Shown: piece after piece, positions 9,599 through 18,238 of the stretch
Layout of the letters: each line of letters starts with the position of its first letter
How positions within the stretch are numbered: position 1 is the first letter of the stretch
Assembly: GCA_001543395.1 (NCBI GenBank)
Contig: LPNG01000005.1
Location: 1 to 64,000, forward strand
Length of the DNA: 64,000 bases
Reading direction: 5' to 3'
DNA from: Candidatus Alcium sp. F082
GTDB lineage: Bacteria; Bacteroidota; Bacteroidia; Bacteroidales; F082
Notes under the pieces: generated by a model
Databases searched by the model: none
Told to the model about the DNA's origin: nothing
The model's input: the letters and a program-made list of their open reading frames with translations, nothing else
Program-made: the position numbers and the translations under genes

Positions 9599-12115
9599 TT
9601 AATCCTTGCCGTCGTCTTTGTTTAACGACTTGCTCGAGCTGGAATGATGATGGTGATGATGGTGCTTATCCTTCTTGAAGAGGCGTTGGTACCATTTCTT
9701 CTTTTTCTTTTCCTCATCGCTGCCGTAGCCATAGCCATAGCCGTAACCATAGCCATAACCGTAGCCGTAGCCATAACCATAACCGTAGCCATAGTAGCCA
9801 TAACCGCGTTTCTTCTTCGCCACCGAGTTAAGCACGATGCAGAGGTTCGGGAACTTGCCGTCCTTGTAGAACTTGTCGACGTCGAAGAGCAAACGCTTGT
9901 CGGTCTTACCCGCTCTCAGCACGAAGATGGTGGTGTCGGCCACACGCTTCACGATGTCGGAGTCGGCCACCATACCCACGGGCACGTTGTCCAAGAAGAT
10001 GTATTCGTAGCGTTTGCGCAGCTCGGCGACCATGTCATCCAGGCGCGTGCTCATGAGCAACTCAGCTGGGTTGGGCGGGATGGGACCAGCGAAGATAATA
10101 TCCAGGTTCGGGATGTTAGGATCGGAGTGGATGATATCGTCGATGTTGTCGGTCTTACCCGAGAGGTAGTTGGACACACCCACCTTCACGTTGCTGTCGA
10201 ACACCTTCGAGAGGGTGCCCTTACGAATGTCCAAGTCGACCAGCACCGTCTTACGCGAGGCGAAGGCAAAGCTACCAGCCAGGTTGGACGATACGAAGGT
10301 CTTGCCCGACGACACCATGAACGACGAGAACATGATGACATGCGCGCCTTCCTTGCGATCCTTCATATACTCCAAGCTGGAGCGTATGAGACGGAACGAC
10401 TCGGAGAGCGAGTCACGACCGTTCTCGCGCACCACGATGGAATGGGCTTCCAGGCCCTTCTCGAAAAGCACGTCGCCCAAGAAAGGCGCATTCGTGCTCT
10501 TCTGAACATCAGCCCTGTCGTGCACCGAGGTGTCGAGTAGCTTACGAAGTAACAAGATAGCGGCCGGAATGGCCAAGCCGATCAGGATGCCCATCATCAC
10601 TCTTTTCTTCTCATCAGGTGCCACAGGCTTATGGTTGGGATGGGCATAATCGATCACACGGGAGGTGGCCTCCAGCTGAGGGCTCGTCAGCAGCAGTTCC
10701 TCACGCTTGGTAAGAAGCTGCAAATATAGCCTTTCCTTGATGTCCTGCATACGGCCTACCTCATTCAGCTCCAACTGTGCTGTAGGCACGGACTGAATCT
10801 GAGCGTTGGCGATGCTACGCTCACGGTCGGCAGCATCAATACGGGTTTGCAAGCCTTGCAGGTTGCTCTCCAACATGGCCAAGATGGAGGAGCGAAGGGT
10901 ACGTTGCGACTCCTGCAGGTTTACGGCCACCGGGTTGTTCAAGGTACCATCGGCCCTATAGCCTTCCAGAATGGTCTGATTATCATTATATTTATTGATA
11001 ATGGCCGCCGCGTCTCCACTCACGCTGACCGCTCCGACAGGGATCGCTTGACCTTCGTTATTTTCAATGAAATTGATCAAGAAACGCACATTACCTGCCT
11101 GGTCGCGCAACTTCTTCGCTTCCTCGGTTGAAGCGGCGCTGCTGGCGATATAGGTCTGGCCAAATGATTTCGTATCAATCAGGTTATGCGAACGCTTGAA
11201 GTTGACGAAGACCTGTTCGTAATCCTGGATGTCGTTCATCAGGTAATTGATACGGTCGTTGATGAAGGATTCAGAGTAGTCCAGAATCCTTTGCTGGTCA
11301 TCGATGGATTCCTGGTTGTACACATCAATCAAGGTATTCAAAGCATCAGCAGCACGCAAAGGCGAAGTGTCGCGTAAGGACAGTCTCAAGATGGAGTTAC
11401 GCTCATTATCCCTTGCCACGCCGATACGGCCACGATAAGAAGCAGCCACTGCAGAAAGCGGGCGGCGATTCACCTTAACAGGCGTATCTATGAAATCCTT
11501 ATAAATCCATGTAGGCATCACCACCATACGGCCTTGGGGAATCATCACTGTGTCGTTCAGCTTCACCTTCATGGAAGGCACATTGCCGCCGATATCTTCG
11601 AGCATAACAAAGTTGTTGTCCAAGGGACGCACCGTAAAGGAAACACTCGCCTCTTCTTCCATATCTGGAAACACCACTTCTACAGGAGAGGATTTATAGA
11701 GGTCCTTGTTACGCTTCGCAATCTTTGTCTTATAGGAATACATGGTATTCAAGTTCAACTTGCGTACCATGTTCTCCATGTTGGTCTGCGACTTCAATAC
11801 CATCATCTCATTCTGCACCGAGCTGATAGCCACGCCCTGCCCCGTGATGGCGCTCATCGCCGAAGAACCACGAAAGGTTTCGGACCCACCGCTGACAGCC
11901 GTCTTGATCATAATGGTAGCCGAGCTGGCATAAATCCTTTCCTCGTTTCTCACTTTGTAATAGGCATACAAGCCGCAAATGGCCGCACAAAGGATGAACC
12001 AATGCAGGTTGCGGAGTACCAAAAAGAGTAGATCCTTAAACTTGAAGCCGCTGTTGGCATCGTCGTCAAGAAACGAAATATCGTTGGAAGTCGTATTTAC
12101 TTTGTTATTCTCCAT
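9599..12115 (-). CDS. Polysaccharide co-polymerase / tyrosine autokinase (Wzc-like)
   Basis: Wzz N-terminal region, FSSFMVSSGKTFVSSNLAGSFA Walker A, VLVDLDIRKG, YEYIFLDNVPV; C-terminal Gly-Tyr run. Confidence 0.92.
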   Translation of the reverse strand: MENNKVNTTSNDISFLDDDANSGFKFKDLLFLVLRNLHWFILCAAICGLYAYYKVRNEERIYASSATIMIKTAVSGGSETFRGSSAMSAITGQGVAISSVQNEMMVLKSQTNMENMVRKLNLNTMYSYKTKIAKRNKDLYKSSPVEVVFPDMEEEASVSFTVRPLDNNFVMLEDIGGNVPSMKVKLNDTVMIPQGRMVVMPTWIYKDFIDTPVKVNRRPLSAVAASYRGRIGVARDNERNSILRLSLRDTSPLRAADALNTLIDVYNQESIDDQQRILDYSESFINDRINYLMNDIQDYEQVFVNFKRSHNLIDTKSFGQTYIASSAASTEEAKKLRDQAGNVRFLINFIENNEGQAIPVGAVSVSGDAAAIINKYNDNQTILEGYRADGTLNNPVAVNLQESQRTLRSSILAMLESNLQGLQTRIDAADRERSIANAQIQSVPTAQLELNEVGRMQDIKERLYLQLLTKREELLLTSPQLEATSRVIDYAHPNHKPVAPDEKKRVMMGILIGLAIPAAILLLRKLLDTSVHDRADVQKSTNAPFLGDVLFEKGLEAHSIVVRENGRDSLSESFRLIRSSLEYMKDRKEGAHVIMFSSFMVSSGKTFVSSNLAGSFAFASRKTVLVDLDIRKGTLSKVFDSNVKVGVSNYLSGKTDNIDDIIHSDPNIPNLDIIFAGPIPPNPAELLMSTRLDDMVAELRKRYEYIFLDNVPVGMVADSDIVKRVADTTIFVLRAGKTDKRLLFDVDKFYKDGKFPNLCIVLNSVAKKKRGYGYYGYGYGYGYGYGYGYGYGYGYGYGSDEEKKKKKWYQRLFKKDKHHHHHHHSSSSKSLNKDDGKD

Positions 12116-12130
12116 ATCACAAATCTGTTA

Positions 12131-12925
12131 TTAGCGGGTGGGATTCTGAATATCTTTTTCTATACTCTTATACAACAAGTACAATGACACTACCGATGTT
12201 ATTCCAGACACTATCCATTGCCAATTGGAATAACTCTCTTTGAGGAAGCGGCGTGAACCCGCTTCTGTGAAGATGATATCATTTTGTTGCAACAGGAAGA
12301 ACTCATCATTAAAGATTTCGACCGAGCGGGGATCCATATAGTGGATGACCATCTTGCCGTTCACCTCGCGCATCACGCCGATACGGTCGCGACGGGCATA
12401 TAGGTCTAGGCCACCAGCCAAGGCTAAGGCCTCCAAGAAAGTACAACGTTCTTCTGTAATATTCAGCACCTTGCCACTTTCCGTCCCTAAATAAAACACC
12501 TTGAAATTCAAGAAACGCACCATTACATTGGGATTGCTCAGATAGCCATTGGATTTCAGTTGCTCAGCTATTAGGTCCTGCAATTGCAGACGGGTCAGTC
12601 CCGCCACATGCAGTTCTCCCAATACAGGGAATTCAATATTGCCGTTCACATCCACCAAATAACCCATGCGATTGTTTGCATTATTATTTCCAGCTGTTCC
12701 CAACACATTGAAAGGCTTCACCAGCTCCTCATTCTTGCCATCACTCAACACATAAATGCGCAATTCATCGTACGGAGCAATGGTAGCTTCAAACTTGTCA
12801 TTCAAAGGTACGCCGTAAGTAGGCATGTCTCTCAAATACCGCACTTTTTTCGAAGTGACGCAGGAAGTGGACATCAAGCCTAACAAGGCGATGGAAAACA
12901 ATAACAAAAGTCTGGACTTTTTCAT
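12131..12925 (-). CDS. Polysaccharide export outer-membrane lipoprotein (Wza-like)
   Basis: Lipobox LMSTSC; YDELRIYVLSDG, GYLVDVNGNIEFPVLGELHVAGLTRLQLQDLIAEQL; directly upstream of wzc-like gene. Confidence 0.9.
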   Translation of the reverse strand: MKKSRLLLLFSIALLGLMSTSCVTSKKVRYLRDMPTYGVPLNDKFEATIAPYDELRIYVLSDGKNEELVKPFNVLGTAGNNNANNRMGYLVDVNGNIEFPVLGELHVAGLTRLQLQDLIAEQLKSNGYLSNPNVMVRFLNFKVFYLGTESGKVLNITEERCTFLEALALAGGLDLYARRDRIGVMREVNGKMVIHYMDPRSVEIFNDEFFLLQQNDIIFTEAGSRRFLKESYSNWQWIVSGITSVVSLYLLYKSIEKDIQNPTR

Positions 12926-12949
12926 AATAATACGCGTATTTAGAACGTG

Positions 12950-12957
12950 CAAAAATA
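12950..12957 (-). promoter_or_regulatory. Bacteroidota -7 element (minus strand TATTTTTG) upstream of the wza-like gene
   Basis: TAnnTTTG 25 bp upstream of the start codon, with a TTG about 19 nt further upstream. Confidence 0.45.
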
Positions 12958-12986
12958 CAAATAATCTCCGAAATGCAACCCCTTAT

Positions 12987-13787
12987 TTAGGGTTTTCTGT
13001 TGTTTTTCCCTACAATCACACGTTTTACAGCATTTTTTGCCCGCTGAACAACGAGTTCCTTACACCATGGTAGTAGGTTGTCGGTCCAACGTTGGGGATG
13101 CGTGGTCATCATCAAGCATTTTGGTAAAGTACCATTCCGCAGGGCAACAATAATGTCGTCCGTAGTAGGATACACCAGCCCTTTTGCTATCCATTGATCC
13201 TGATAGACTGGCACTTTATCCCTTACACTCACACGGAATCCGTCCCAACGTCGCCCTGTATCGGTCAGGTAAAACAACTTGGAGAAATCCACATCGAAAT
13301 AAGGCTCACCGATTATTCCCAAGTCGTGATAATCGTATGCCTTCCACAGGTCTTTGCCATCATATTTGCTTCTAGGCGCACCATGCATGCAGATGGTTTT
13401 CACCGGATAGAACTGTCGGAAATGGGCCAATTGCATTTTGAAATGCTCAAAGGCTTTTTCCGTATCACCTTCACAAATCGTCATGTCTTCATAATGGTAG
13501 CCAATCTCATGACCTAAAGCAACAATCTCTTTGATAATACCGGGTTGGTTGCTTTGTGGAACCACACGGAAGTAATACGAGGCCTGAACTCCCAAAGCAT
13601 GTTCAATCTTCGCGGTAGCCAAAGAATTCTCTGCTTTTAGATCCACGTCATGGCGAAGAATAACGAAACGCTCCGTTTCCAATTCAGCCTTGTGGGTGCA
13701 ATAGTACTCAAAGGTCACAAAACGATAGTGGCTGTCGATGAACTGACGAAGCAGTTCGGTATATTTCTTAAGGGTAAAGTCTATCAT
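12987..13787 (-). CDS. Polysaccharide deacetylase-like (NodB-fold) protein
   Basis: RFVILRHDVDLKAENSLATAKIE and LGHEIGYHYEDM motifs. Confidence 0.75.
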   Translation of the reverse strand: MIDFTLKKYTELLRQFIDSHYRFVTFEYYCTHKAELETERFVILRHDVDLKAENSLATAKIEHALGVQASYYFRVVPQSNQPGIIKEIVALGHEIGYHYEDMTICEGDTEKAFEHFKMQLAHFRQFYPVKTICMHGAPRSKYDGKDLWKAYDYHDLGIIGEPYFDVDFSKLFYLTDTGRRWDGFRVSVRDKVPVYQDQWIAKGLVYPTTDDIIVALRNGTLPKCLMMTTHPQRWTDNLLPWCKELVVQRAKNAVKRVIVGKNNRKP

Positions 13788-13918
13788 TATTTATGGAACA
13801 ATTGTGGGTTTTGTTTATGAGATCGCGGAGATCGCGGGTCAAGCCCGCGATGAGGCCGCCATGAGGGGTTGGGGTGGTATAAAAGGTCTTGTATCAGCGT
13901 CAACAAGGCTAAGTCAAC

Positions 13919-14242
13919 TCAAAAAATCCGTTCCATCCTTTGCCACTTCTCTGCTGAACTCGCTCCAGCGGCGCAGCCTTGGAATTGCGAGACGTAGGCC
14001 TCCCACTCCGCCTGTCTTGGCAGGGTGGCCAACCGGGCCATGTCGCGGTCAAAGTCGAAGTCGTCCACCGTGTCCATAATCATGAAGAGGTGGCGGCCAT
14101 GGCGGTAAATCTGCATGTCGAGGATGCCTACCTCGCGCTGGCCGGCGATGACCTCGGGCCAGACGTTGGCGTGAGCCTCAACGTATTTTTCAATAAGCTC
14201 GGAATCGTCAACGAGAGTTAGGGTTTGGCAATAACGTTTCAT
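13919..14242 (-). CDS. L-rhamnose/L-fucose mutarotase (RhaM-like)
   Basis: MKRYCQTLTLVDDSELIEKYVEAHANVWPEV, LFMIMDTVDDFD, next to fucose permease; overlaps it by 4 bp. Confidence 0.85.
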   Translation of the reverse strand: MKRYCQTLTLVDDSELIEKYVEAHANVWPEVIAGQREVGILDMQIYRHGRHLFMIMDTVDDFDFDRDMARLATLPRQAEWEAYVSQFQGCAAGASSAEKWQRMERIF

Positions 14243-15507
14243 TTTCTGCTTCTTATTCCATACACCGTCACTATGGCAAAACACAGCAACGGTAACACAT
14301 AACTGACATTCACAGCAGGATGTCCCATGACCGTGCCGCAGTCGATGATCATCCCTTGCAGCGGGGGCATAAGGGCCCCGCCTACGATGGCCATCACGAG
14401 GAAGGCGGCTCCCAATGAAGCATCCTCGAGGCTCACATCCTCCAAAGCCGTGCCATAGATGGTGGGGAACATTAGGCTCATGAAGAAGCTGATGCCTATC
14501 AGACAGTAAAGCCCTGCTTTACCCACGATCAAGATGGCTCCCAACGTGCAAAATGCTGCACAAATCCCAAAGATGGTCAGCAGCCGTCTCCCGTCGGTGT
14601 ATTTCATCAGCCAAGTGGAGAGGAAACGGCCTACCAAGAACAGACACATGGCAAGGATGTTGTAGTTCTGCGCCGTGGCCTTGTCGATACCCATGTTATC
14701 GGCATAGTGGATGATGAAGGTCCATACCATAATCTGCGCCGCCACATAAAACACCTGGGCGATCACGCCTTCGCGATAGACTTTGTTGGTCCAGAGTCGT
14801 TTCATCGTCCCCCTAGTGGCCATCGTCGCTTGTCCCTCTGTTTTTGGCACTTTGACGAGCGCGATAATCACGAACATCACAACCACCACAATGCCCAAGG
14901 CCACATACGGGTCGCGTATCACCGCCAAGTCGTGCAACCTGATCTCAGCCTTCTCTGCCTCGCTCAGCATCGGAAACAGGATGTTGCCTGCGGCATCCCT
15001 CTCGTCGGAAAGCAAGTTGGGTAGCACGATCATACTGGCCACGGCCATGCCTGCCAACGAACCCATAGGATTGAAGGCCTGCGAGAGGTTGAGCCGTCGC
15101 GTAGCGTTCTCCTTCGGGCCTAAAGAAAGGATGAAGGGGTTGGCCGTCGTCTCCAGGAAAGCCAAGCCGAAGGTAAGGATATAGAGGCTGAAGCAGAAGA
15201 AGGTGAAGCTTTGACGAGCAGCAGCTGGAATGAAGAGGAAGGCTCCAACGGCATAGAGCGCAAGTCCAAGCAGGATGCCTTTCTTATAGCTGTAACGCCG
15301 GATGAACAAGGCCGCTGGCACCGCCATGGTGGCATAGCCGCCATAGAAGGCGAACTGGATGAGCGACGCCTTGGCAGCAGGCAGTTCCATCAGGGTCTGG
15401 AACGCAGCCACCATTGGGTTGGTGATGTCGTTGGCAAAGCCCCACAGCGCAAAGAGGGTTGTGATGGCGATGAAGGGCAGCAGATATTTTTTCTCAACGA
15501 GTTTCAT
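14239..15507 (-). CDS. fucP: L-fucose:H+ symporter, MFS
   Basis: FALWGFANDITNPMVAAFQ, ETTANPFILSLGP, LMFPTIYGTAL motifs. Confidence 0.92.
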   Translation of the reverse strand: MKLVEKKYLLPFIAITTLFALWGFANDITNPMVAAFQTLMELPAAKASLIQFAFYGGYATMAVPAALFIRRYSYKKGILLGLALYAVGAFLFIPAAARQSFTFFCFSLYILTFGLAFLETTANPFILSLGPKENATRRLNLSQAFNPMGSLAGMAVASMIVLPNLLSDERDAAGNILFPMLSEAEKAEIRLHDLAVIRDPYVALGIVVVVMFVIIALVKVPKTEGQATMATRGTMKRLWTNKVYREGVIAQVFYVAAQIMVWTFIIHYADNMGIDKATAQNYNILAMCLFLVGRFLSTWLMKYTDGRRLLTIFGICAAFCTLGAILIVGKAGLYCLIGISFFMSLMFPTIYGTALEDVSLEDASLGAAFLVMAIVGGALMPPLQGMIIDCGTVMGHPAVNVSYVLPLLCFAIVTVYGIRSRK

Positions 15508-15515
15508 TATATTAA

Positions 15516-15835
15516 AGTTGAGAGTTTAGAGTTGAGAGTTTAGAGTTGTGGAAAGTGTAGAGTGGTTAGTATAAGATTTAGGGGAAAGGGCTGTGAGAGT
15601 GGTAGGTTTAGTGTTTAGTGTTTAGAGTTGTGGAAAGTGTAGAGTGGTTAGTATAAGATTTAGGGGAAAGGGCTGTGAGAGTGGTAGGTTTAGTGTTTAG
15701 TGTTTAGTGTTTAGTGTTTAGAGTTGTGGAAAGTGTAGAGTGGTTAGTATAAGATTTAGGAAAAAGGCTGTGAGAGTGGTATGTTTAGAGTTTAGAGTTT
15801 AGTGTTTAGAGTTTAGAGTTTAGAGTTTAGAATCG
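15516..15835. repeat. Heptad (TTTAGAG/TTTAGTG/TTGAGAG) array with embedded 82-96 bp tandem repeats
   Basis: gagtttagagttgagagtttagagttg...; block tagagttgtggaaagtgtagagtggttagtataagattta starts at 15541, 15623 and 15719. Confidence 0.9.
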
Positions 15836-16194
15836 GATGGTTTATAGGAATTCAAGAGGCCAGACAATAATCTGGCGGTCTCTTCGATCAATTGGTCCAT
15901 GTTCAAACGGTCATTGGTGGTGATGTATTCAAGTTCTTCGGCAATCTCAAACTGTGAAGACACTTCCATCAGAGAACCATAGGCTATTTCGATGAAATAG
16001 GCTTTGTCTTTGATAGAAAAACGATTTACGCCTTCTGCTATGTTAGATGTGACAGAAAGCGATGCTCGTCTCAATTGATCACACATAGCATAACGCTCCT
16101 CAGCAGGAAACTTTTTCAATAGTTTATAAGTCCTCTTAACCACTTCTTTCGCTTTCTGATAAGCAATCAATTTACGATAACCAAATATCTCCAT
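15820..16194 (-). CDS. Four-helix bundle protein (S23 / 23S rRNA intervening-sequence protein family)
   Basis: MEIFGYRKLIAYQKAKEVVKRTYKLLKKFPAEERYAMCDQLRRASLSVTSNIAEG; ORF extends to 16224; near-identical paralogue at 19266..19631. Confidence 0.9.
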   Translation of the reverse strand: MEIFGYRKLIAYQKAKEVVKRTYKLLKKFPAEERYAMCDQLRRASLSVTSNIAEGVNRFSIKDKAYFIEIAYGSLMEVSSQFEIAEELEYITTNDRLNMDQLIEETARLLSGLLNSYKPSDSKL

Positions 16195-16227
16195 AATACT
16201 TTTAATCATTTGTGTACTTTCCAACTT

Positions 16228-16268
16228 TCAACTCTAAACTCTAAACTCTAAACTCTAAACTCTAAACT
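16228..16268. repeat. Heptad array, opposite orientation (CTCTAAA)
   Basis: caactctaaactctaaactctaaactctaaactctaaactat. Confidence 0.9.
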
Positions 16269-17469
16269 ATCTTCTTATAGAGAGGGGGATGGCTTCGGGG
16301 TGGGTTTGACAGAATGAAGGTGCGTCTTTGACGACGCAGGCGAGGTAGCCGCCTCCGCCGGCGCCGGGCATTTTCCAGGCTAGAACCTCGGGGATAGCGG
16401 AATAGCGTTCGATGAAGTCCGCAATCGTAGGAGATTGCGGGTCTTCGCCCGCAATGACACCAGAAGGGTGAACCATTCCAGGAAACATGGAGGTCTGGGC
16501 ATTAAACGAAGCTTTGTAGGCCTTGGCAAAGGCGTCCAAGTCCTTATGCATGATGGCTTGCCAGCAGTCGTCGGCAGCTTGGGCTAAGGCCTTCACTTTC
16601 GGCTCGGTGATGTCTTTGCCTTCCACCACGGAACAACCCGGTCGGCGCGGCTCCATGGGAATCATGACGAGATGCTGCTCGAGCCAACTCAGAATCTCTT
16701 CGTCTTGGCAAGTCTCGATCTTGATGGGCCAATAGAGTTTGTCGTAATAGTGTCGCACCAACCCCGGCATGCAGATGCCTATGCTGTCCTGAGCCCCACT
16801 GATGATGCCGTCACTACGCTCCGGGTCGTTCTCGAAGCAGAAGACGAGCTTGGCGAGCGTCTCGGGATCCATATCGGGCAGGCGCATGGGCCATATCCTT
16901 TTGATCATGTTGCGTGTCGAGGTGGAGAGGCCGCAGCGCTCGCGCACCTCGAAAGTGGGCTCCAGCGAGATGGTGATGGCCCATCCAGGGGCGAAGCAGG
17001 AGACGTAGGGCTGGTCGATCCAAGTGCCGGCGAGGTCCAAGCGGGTGGGAATCTGGCAGAGGTCCTGTTTCAACGCGGTGGAAGAGCGGGCTTCCAACCC
17101 TTCGGACGGGGTGCGTTGCAGCACGACATACTTTATGCCTCGCTCCTCGCAAAACTTACGTTTCGCTTCGGAGGCGCCGTCCTCGTTGACCACAAAGATA
17201 TCGGGCTTCACCCGATCGACGGTGCCGATGAAATCCATCACGCCGTCGCCATCGTTGATGAAGGCGTCTTTCACGTAACGGATGGCCTTCACCATGAAGA
17301 GGCGTTCCTTTTCGGGATAGAGCGTCTTATGGTTTTTGTAGTGCAGGATAGTCTCGTCGGAGCCGATGCCCACATAAAGATCGCCATACTGCGCCGCCTG
17401 GCGGAAGAACTCAACGTGCCCGCTGTGGAGGAGGTCGTAGCAACCGCTGACGAAAACCTTCGGTTTCAT
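16267..17469 (-). CDS. Bifunctional-looking protein: TagD-like nucleotidyltransferase fused to GHMP kinase-like domain
   Basis: VFVSGCYDLLHSGHVEFFRQA nucleotidyltransferase start; IPTRLDLAGTWIDQP, SGAQDSIGI and PGAGGGGYLACVV GHMP motifs. Confidence 0.8.
   Translation of the reverse strand: MKPKVFVSGCYDLLHSGHVEFFRQAAQYGDLYVGIGSDETILHYKNHKTLYPEKERLFMVKAIRYVKDAFINDGDGVMDFIGTVDRVKPDIFVVNEDGASEAKRKFCEERGIKYVVLQRTPSEGLEARSSTALKQDLCQIPTRLDLAGTWIDQPYVSCFAPGWAITISLEPTFEVRERCGLSTSTRNMIKRIWPMRLPDMDPETLAKLVFCFENDPERSDGIISGAQDSIGICMPGLVRHYYDKLYWPIKIETCQDEEILSWLEQHLVMIPMEPRRPGCSVVEGKDITEPKVKALAQAADDCWQAIMHKDLDAFAKAYKASFNAQTSMFPGMVHPSGVIAGEDPQSPTIADFIERYSAIPEVLAWKMPGAGGGGYLACVVKDAPSFCQTHPEAIPLSIRR
16427..16460. 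repeat. ATTGCGGG..CCCGCAAT palindrome inside the nucleotidyltransferase/GHMP kinase gene
   Basis: ggagattgcgggtcttcgcccgcaatgac; minus translation GVIAGEDPQSP. Confidence 0.85.
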
Positions 17470-17535
17470 AGTTGAGAGTTGAGAGTTTAGAGTGTAGAGT
17501 TGTTGTTAGTTTAGAGTTGAGAGTTTAGAGTTGTT
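17470..17535. repeat. Heptad array
   Basis: agttgagagttgagagtttagagtgtagagttgttgttagtttagagttgagagtttagagttg. Confidence 0.85.
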
Positions 17536-17555
17536 AACTGTTGAGTGTGTAGAGT

Positions 17556-18038
17556 TTAAGAGTTGTTTGATTCGTTTGGTTTGTATGAGTTGAGGAGACC
17601 TGAGAGGAGGCGGGCGTCTTCTTGCCCTTCCTTATAAGGCACTCTATGGGCCGTACCGCGGCCCTCATCGCGGGCTTGACCCGCGATCTCCGCGATTTCC
17701 CCTTTCTCTTCATACGCCTCTTTCACCGCCCGCAAATAATCAGCATCAACTCCAATGGCTTCAGCCAAATCTTTCCAATCAGGATTAAAGCCATTGATCA
17801 AGTCCTCTTTCCACTCTCTACGCCACTTCTTCAGTTGTTTCTCTCTATGTATTCCAACATCCAAGCGATCATACTCTTCATAATACACAAGTTTTTCAGT
17901 ATTATACTTGTCAGAGAACCCTTGATTGATGTGTAACTTATGTTCTGCAACTCTCCTTTTTAGGTTCCTTGTGACTCCTGTGTAAAGAGTGGTGTTGTAC
18001 TTGTTGGTTAATATGTAAACGATTCCTTTGGGGCCCAT
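17556..18038 (-). CDS. GIY-YIG endonuclease-like protein with chimeric C-terminus
   Basis: GIVYILTNKYNTTLYTGVTRNLKRRVAEHK GIY-YIG motif; C-term DARLLSGLLNSYKP matches the four-helix bundle proteins. Confidence 0.85.
   Translation of the reverse strand: MGPKGIVYILTNKYNTTLYTGVTRNLKRRVAEHKLHINQGFSDKYNTEKLVYYEEYDRLDVGIHREKQLKKWRREWKEDLINGFNPDWKDLAEAIGVDADYLRAVKEAYEEKGEIAEIAGQARDEGRGTAHRVPYKEGQEDARLLSGLLNSYKPNESNNS
17655..17700. repeat. TCGCGGG..CCCGCGA palindrome inside the GIY-YIG ORF
   Basis: cggccctcatcgcgggcttgacccgcgatctccgcgat; same as 13818-13850. Confidence 0.85.
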
Positions 18039-18074
18039 AGCATTATGAGATTGCGGGTCTACGCCCGCAATGAG

Positions 18075-18197
18075 GGGTTAACAGCATTGAGAGGGGCTAA
18101 CAACGATTGGATCACGCAACGAAAGGTTAACAGCATTGAGAGGGGCTAACAGCGATTGGATTTACGCACGCAACGAAAGGTTAACAGCATTGAGGGG
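18075..18197. repeat. Tandem direct repeat, ~50-54 bp unit, 2.4 copies
   Basis: ggttaacagcattgagaggggctaacaacgattggat.cacgcaacgaaa at 18075, 18125, partial at 18179. Confidence 0.9.
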
Positions 18198-18238
18198 GTC
18201 TACATGGATTATGCCAACAGCCAATGGCCAAAGTAGCA

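Noticed and set aside
9644-10540. 298-aa plus-strand ORF with AIAIAVTIAITVAVAITITVA hydrophobic run
   Set aside because: Artefact of reading the Gly-Tyr repeat of the Wzc-like gene on the opposite strand.
13804-14079. 91-aa plus-strand ORF
   Set aside because: Begins in a dispersed palindrome and overlaps the mutarotase antisense.
15516-15835. CRISPR or telomere-like structure in the heptad arrays
   Set aside because: Heptads resemble telomeric repeats only by chance; arrays are internal, short and degenerate with no spacers.
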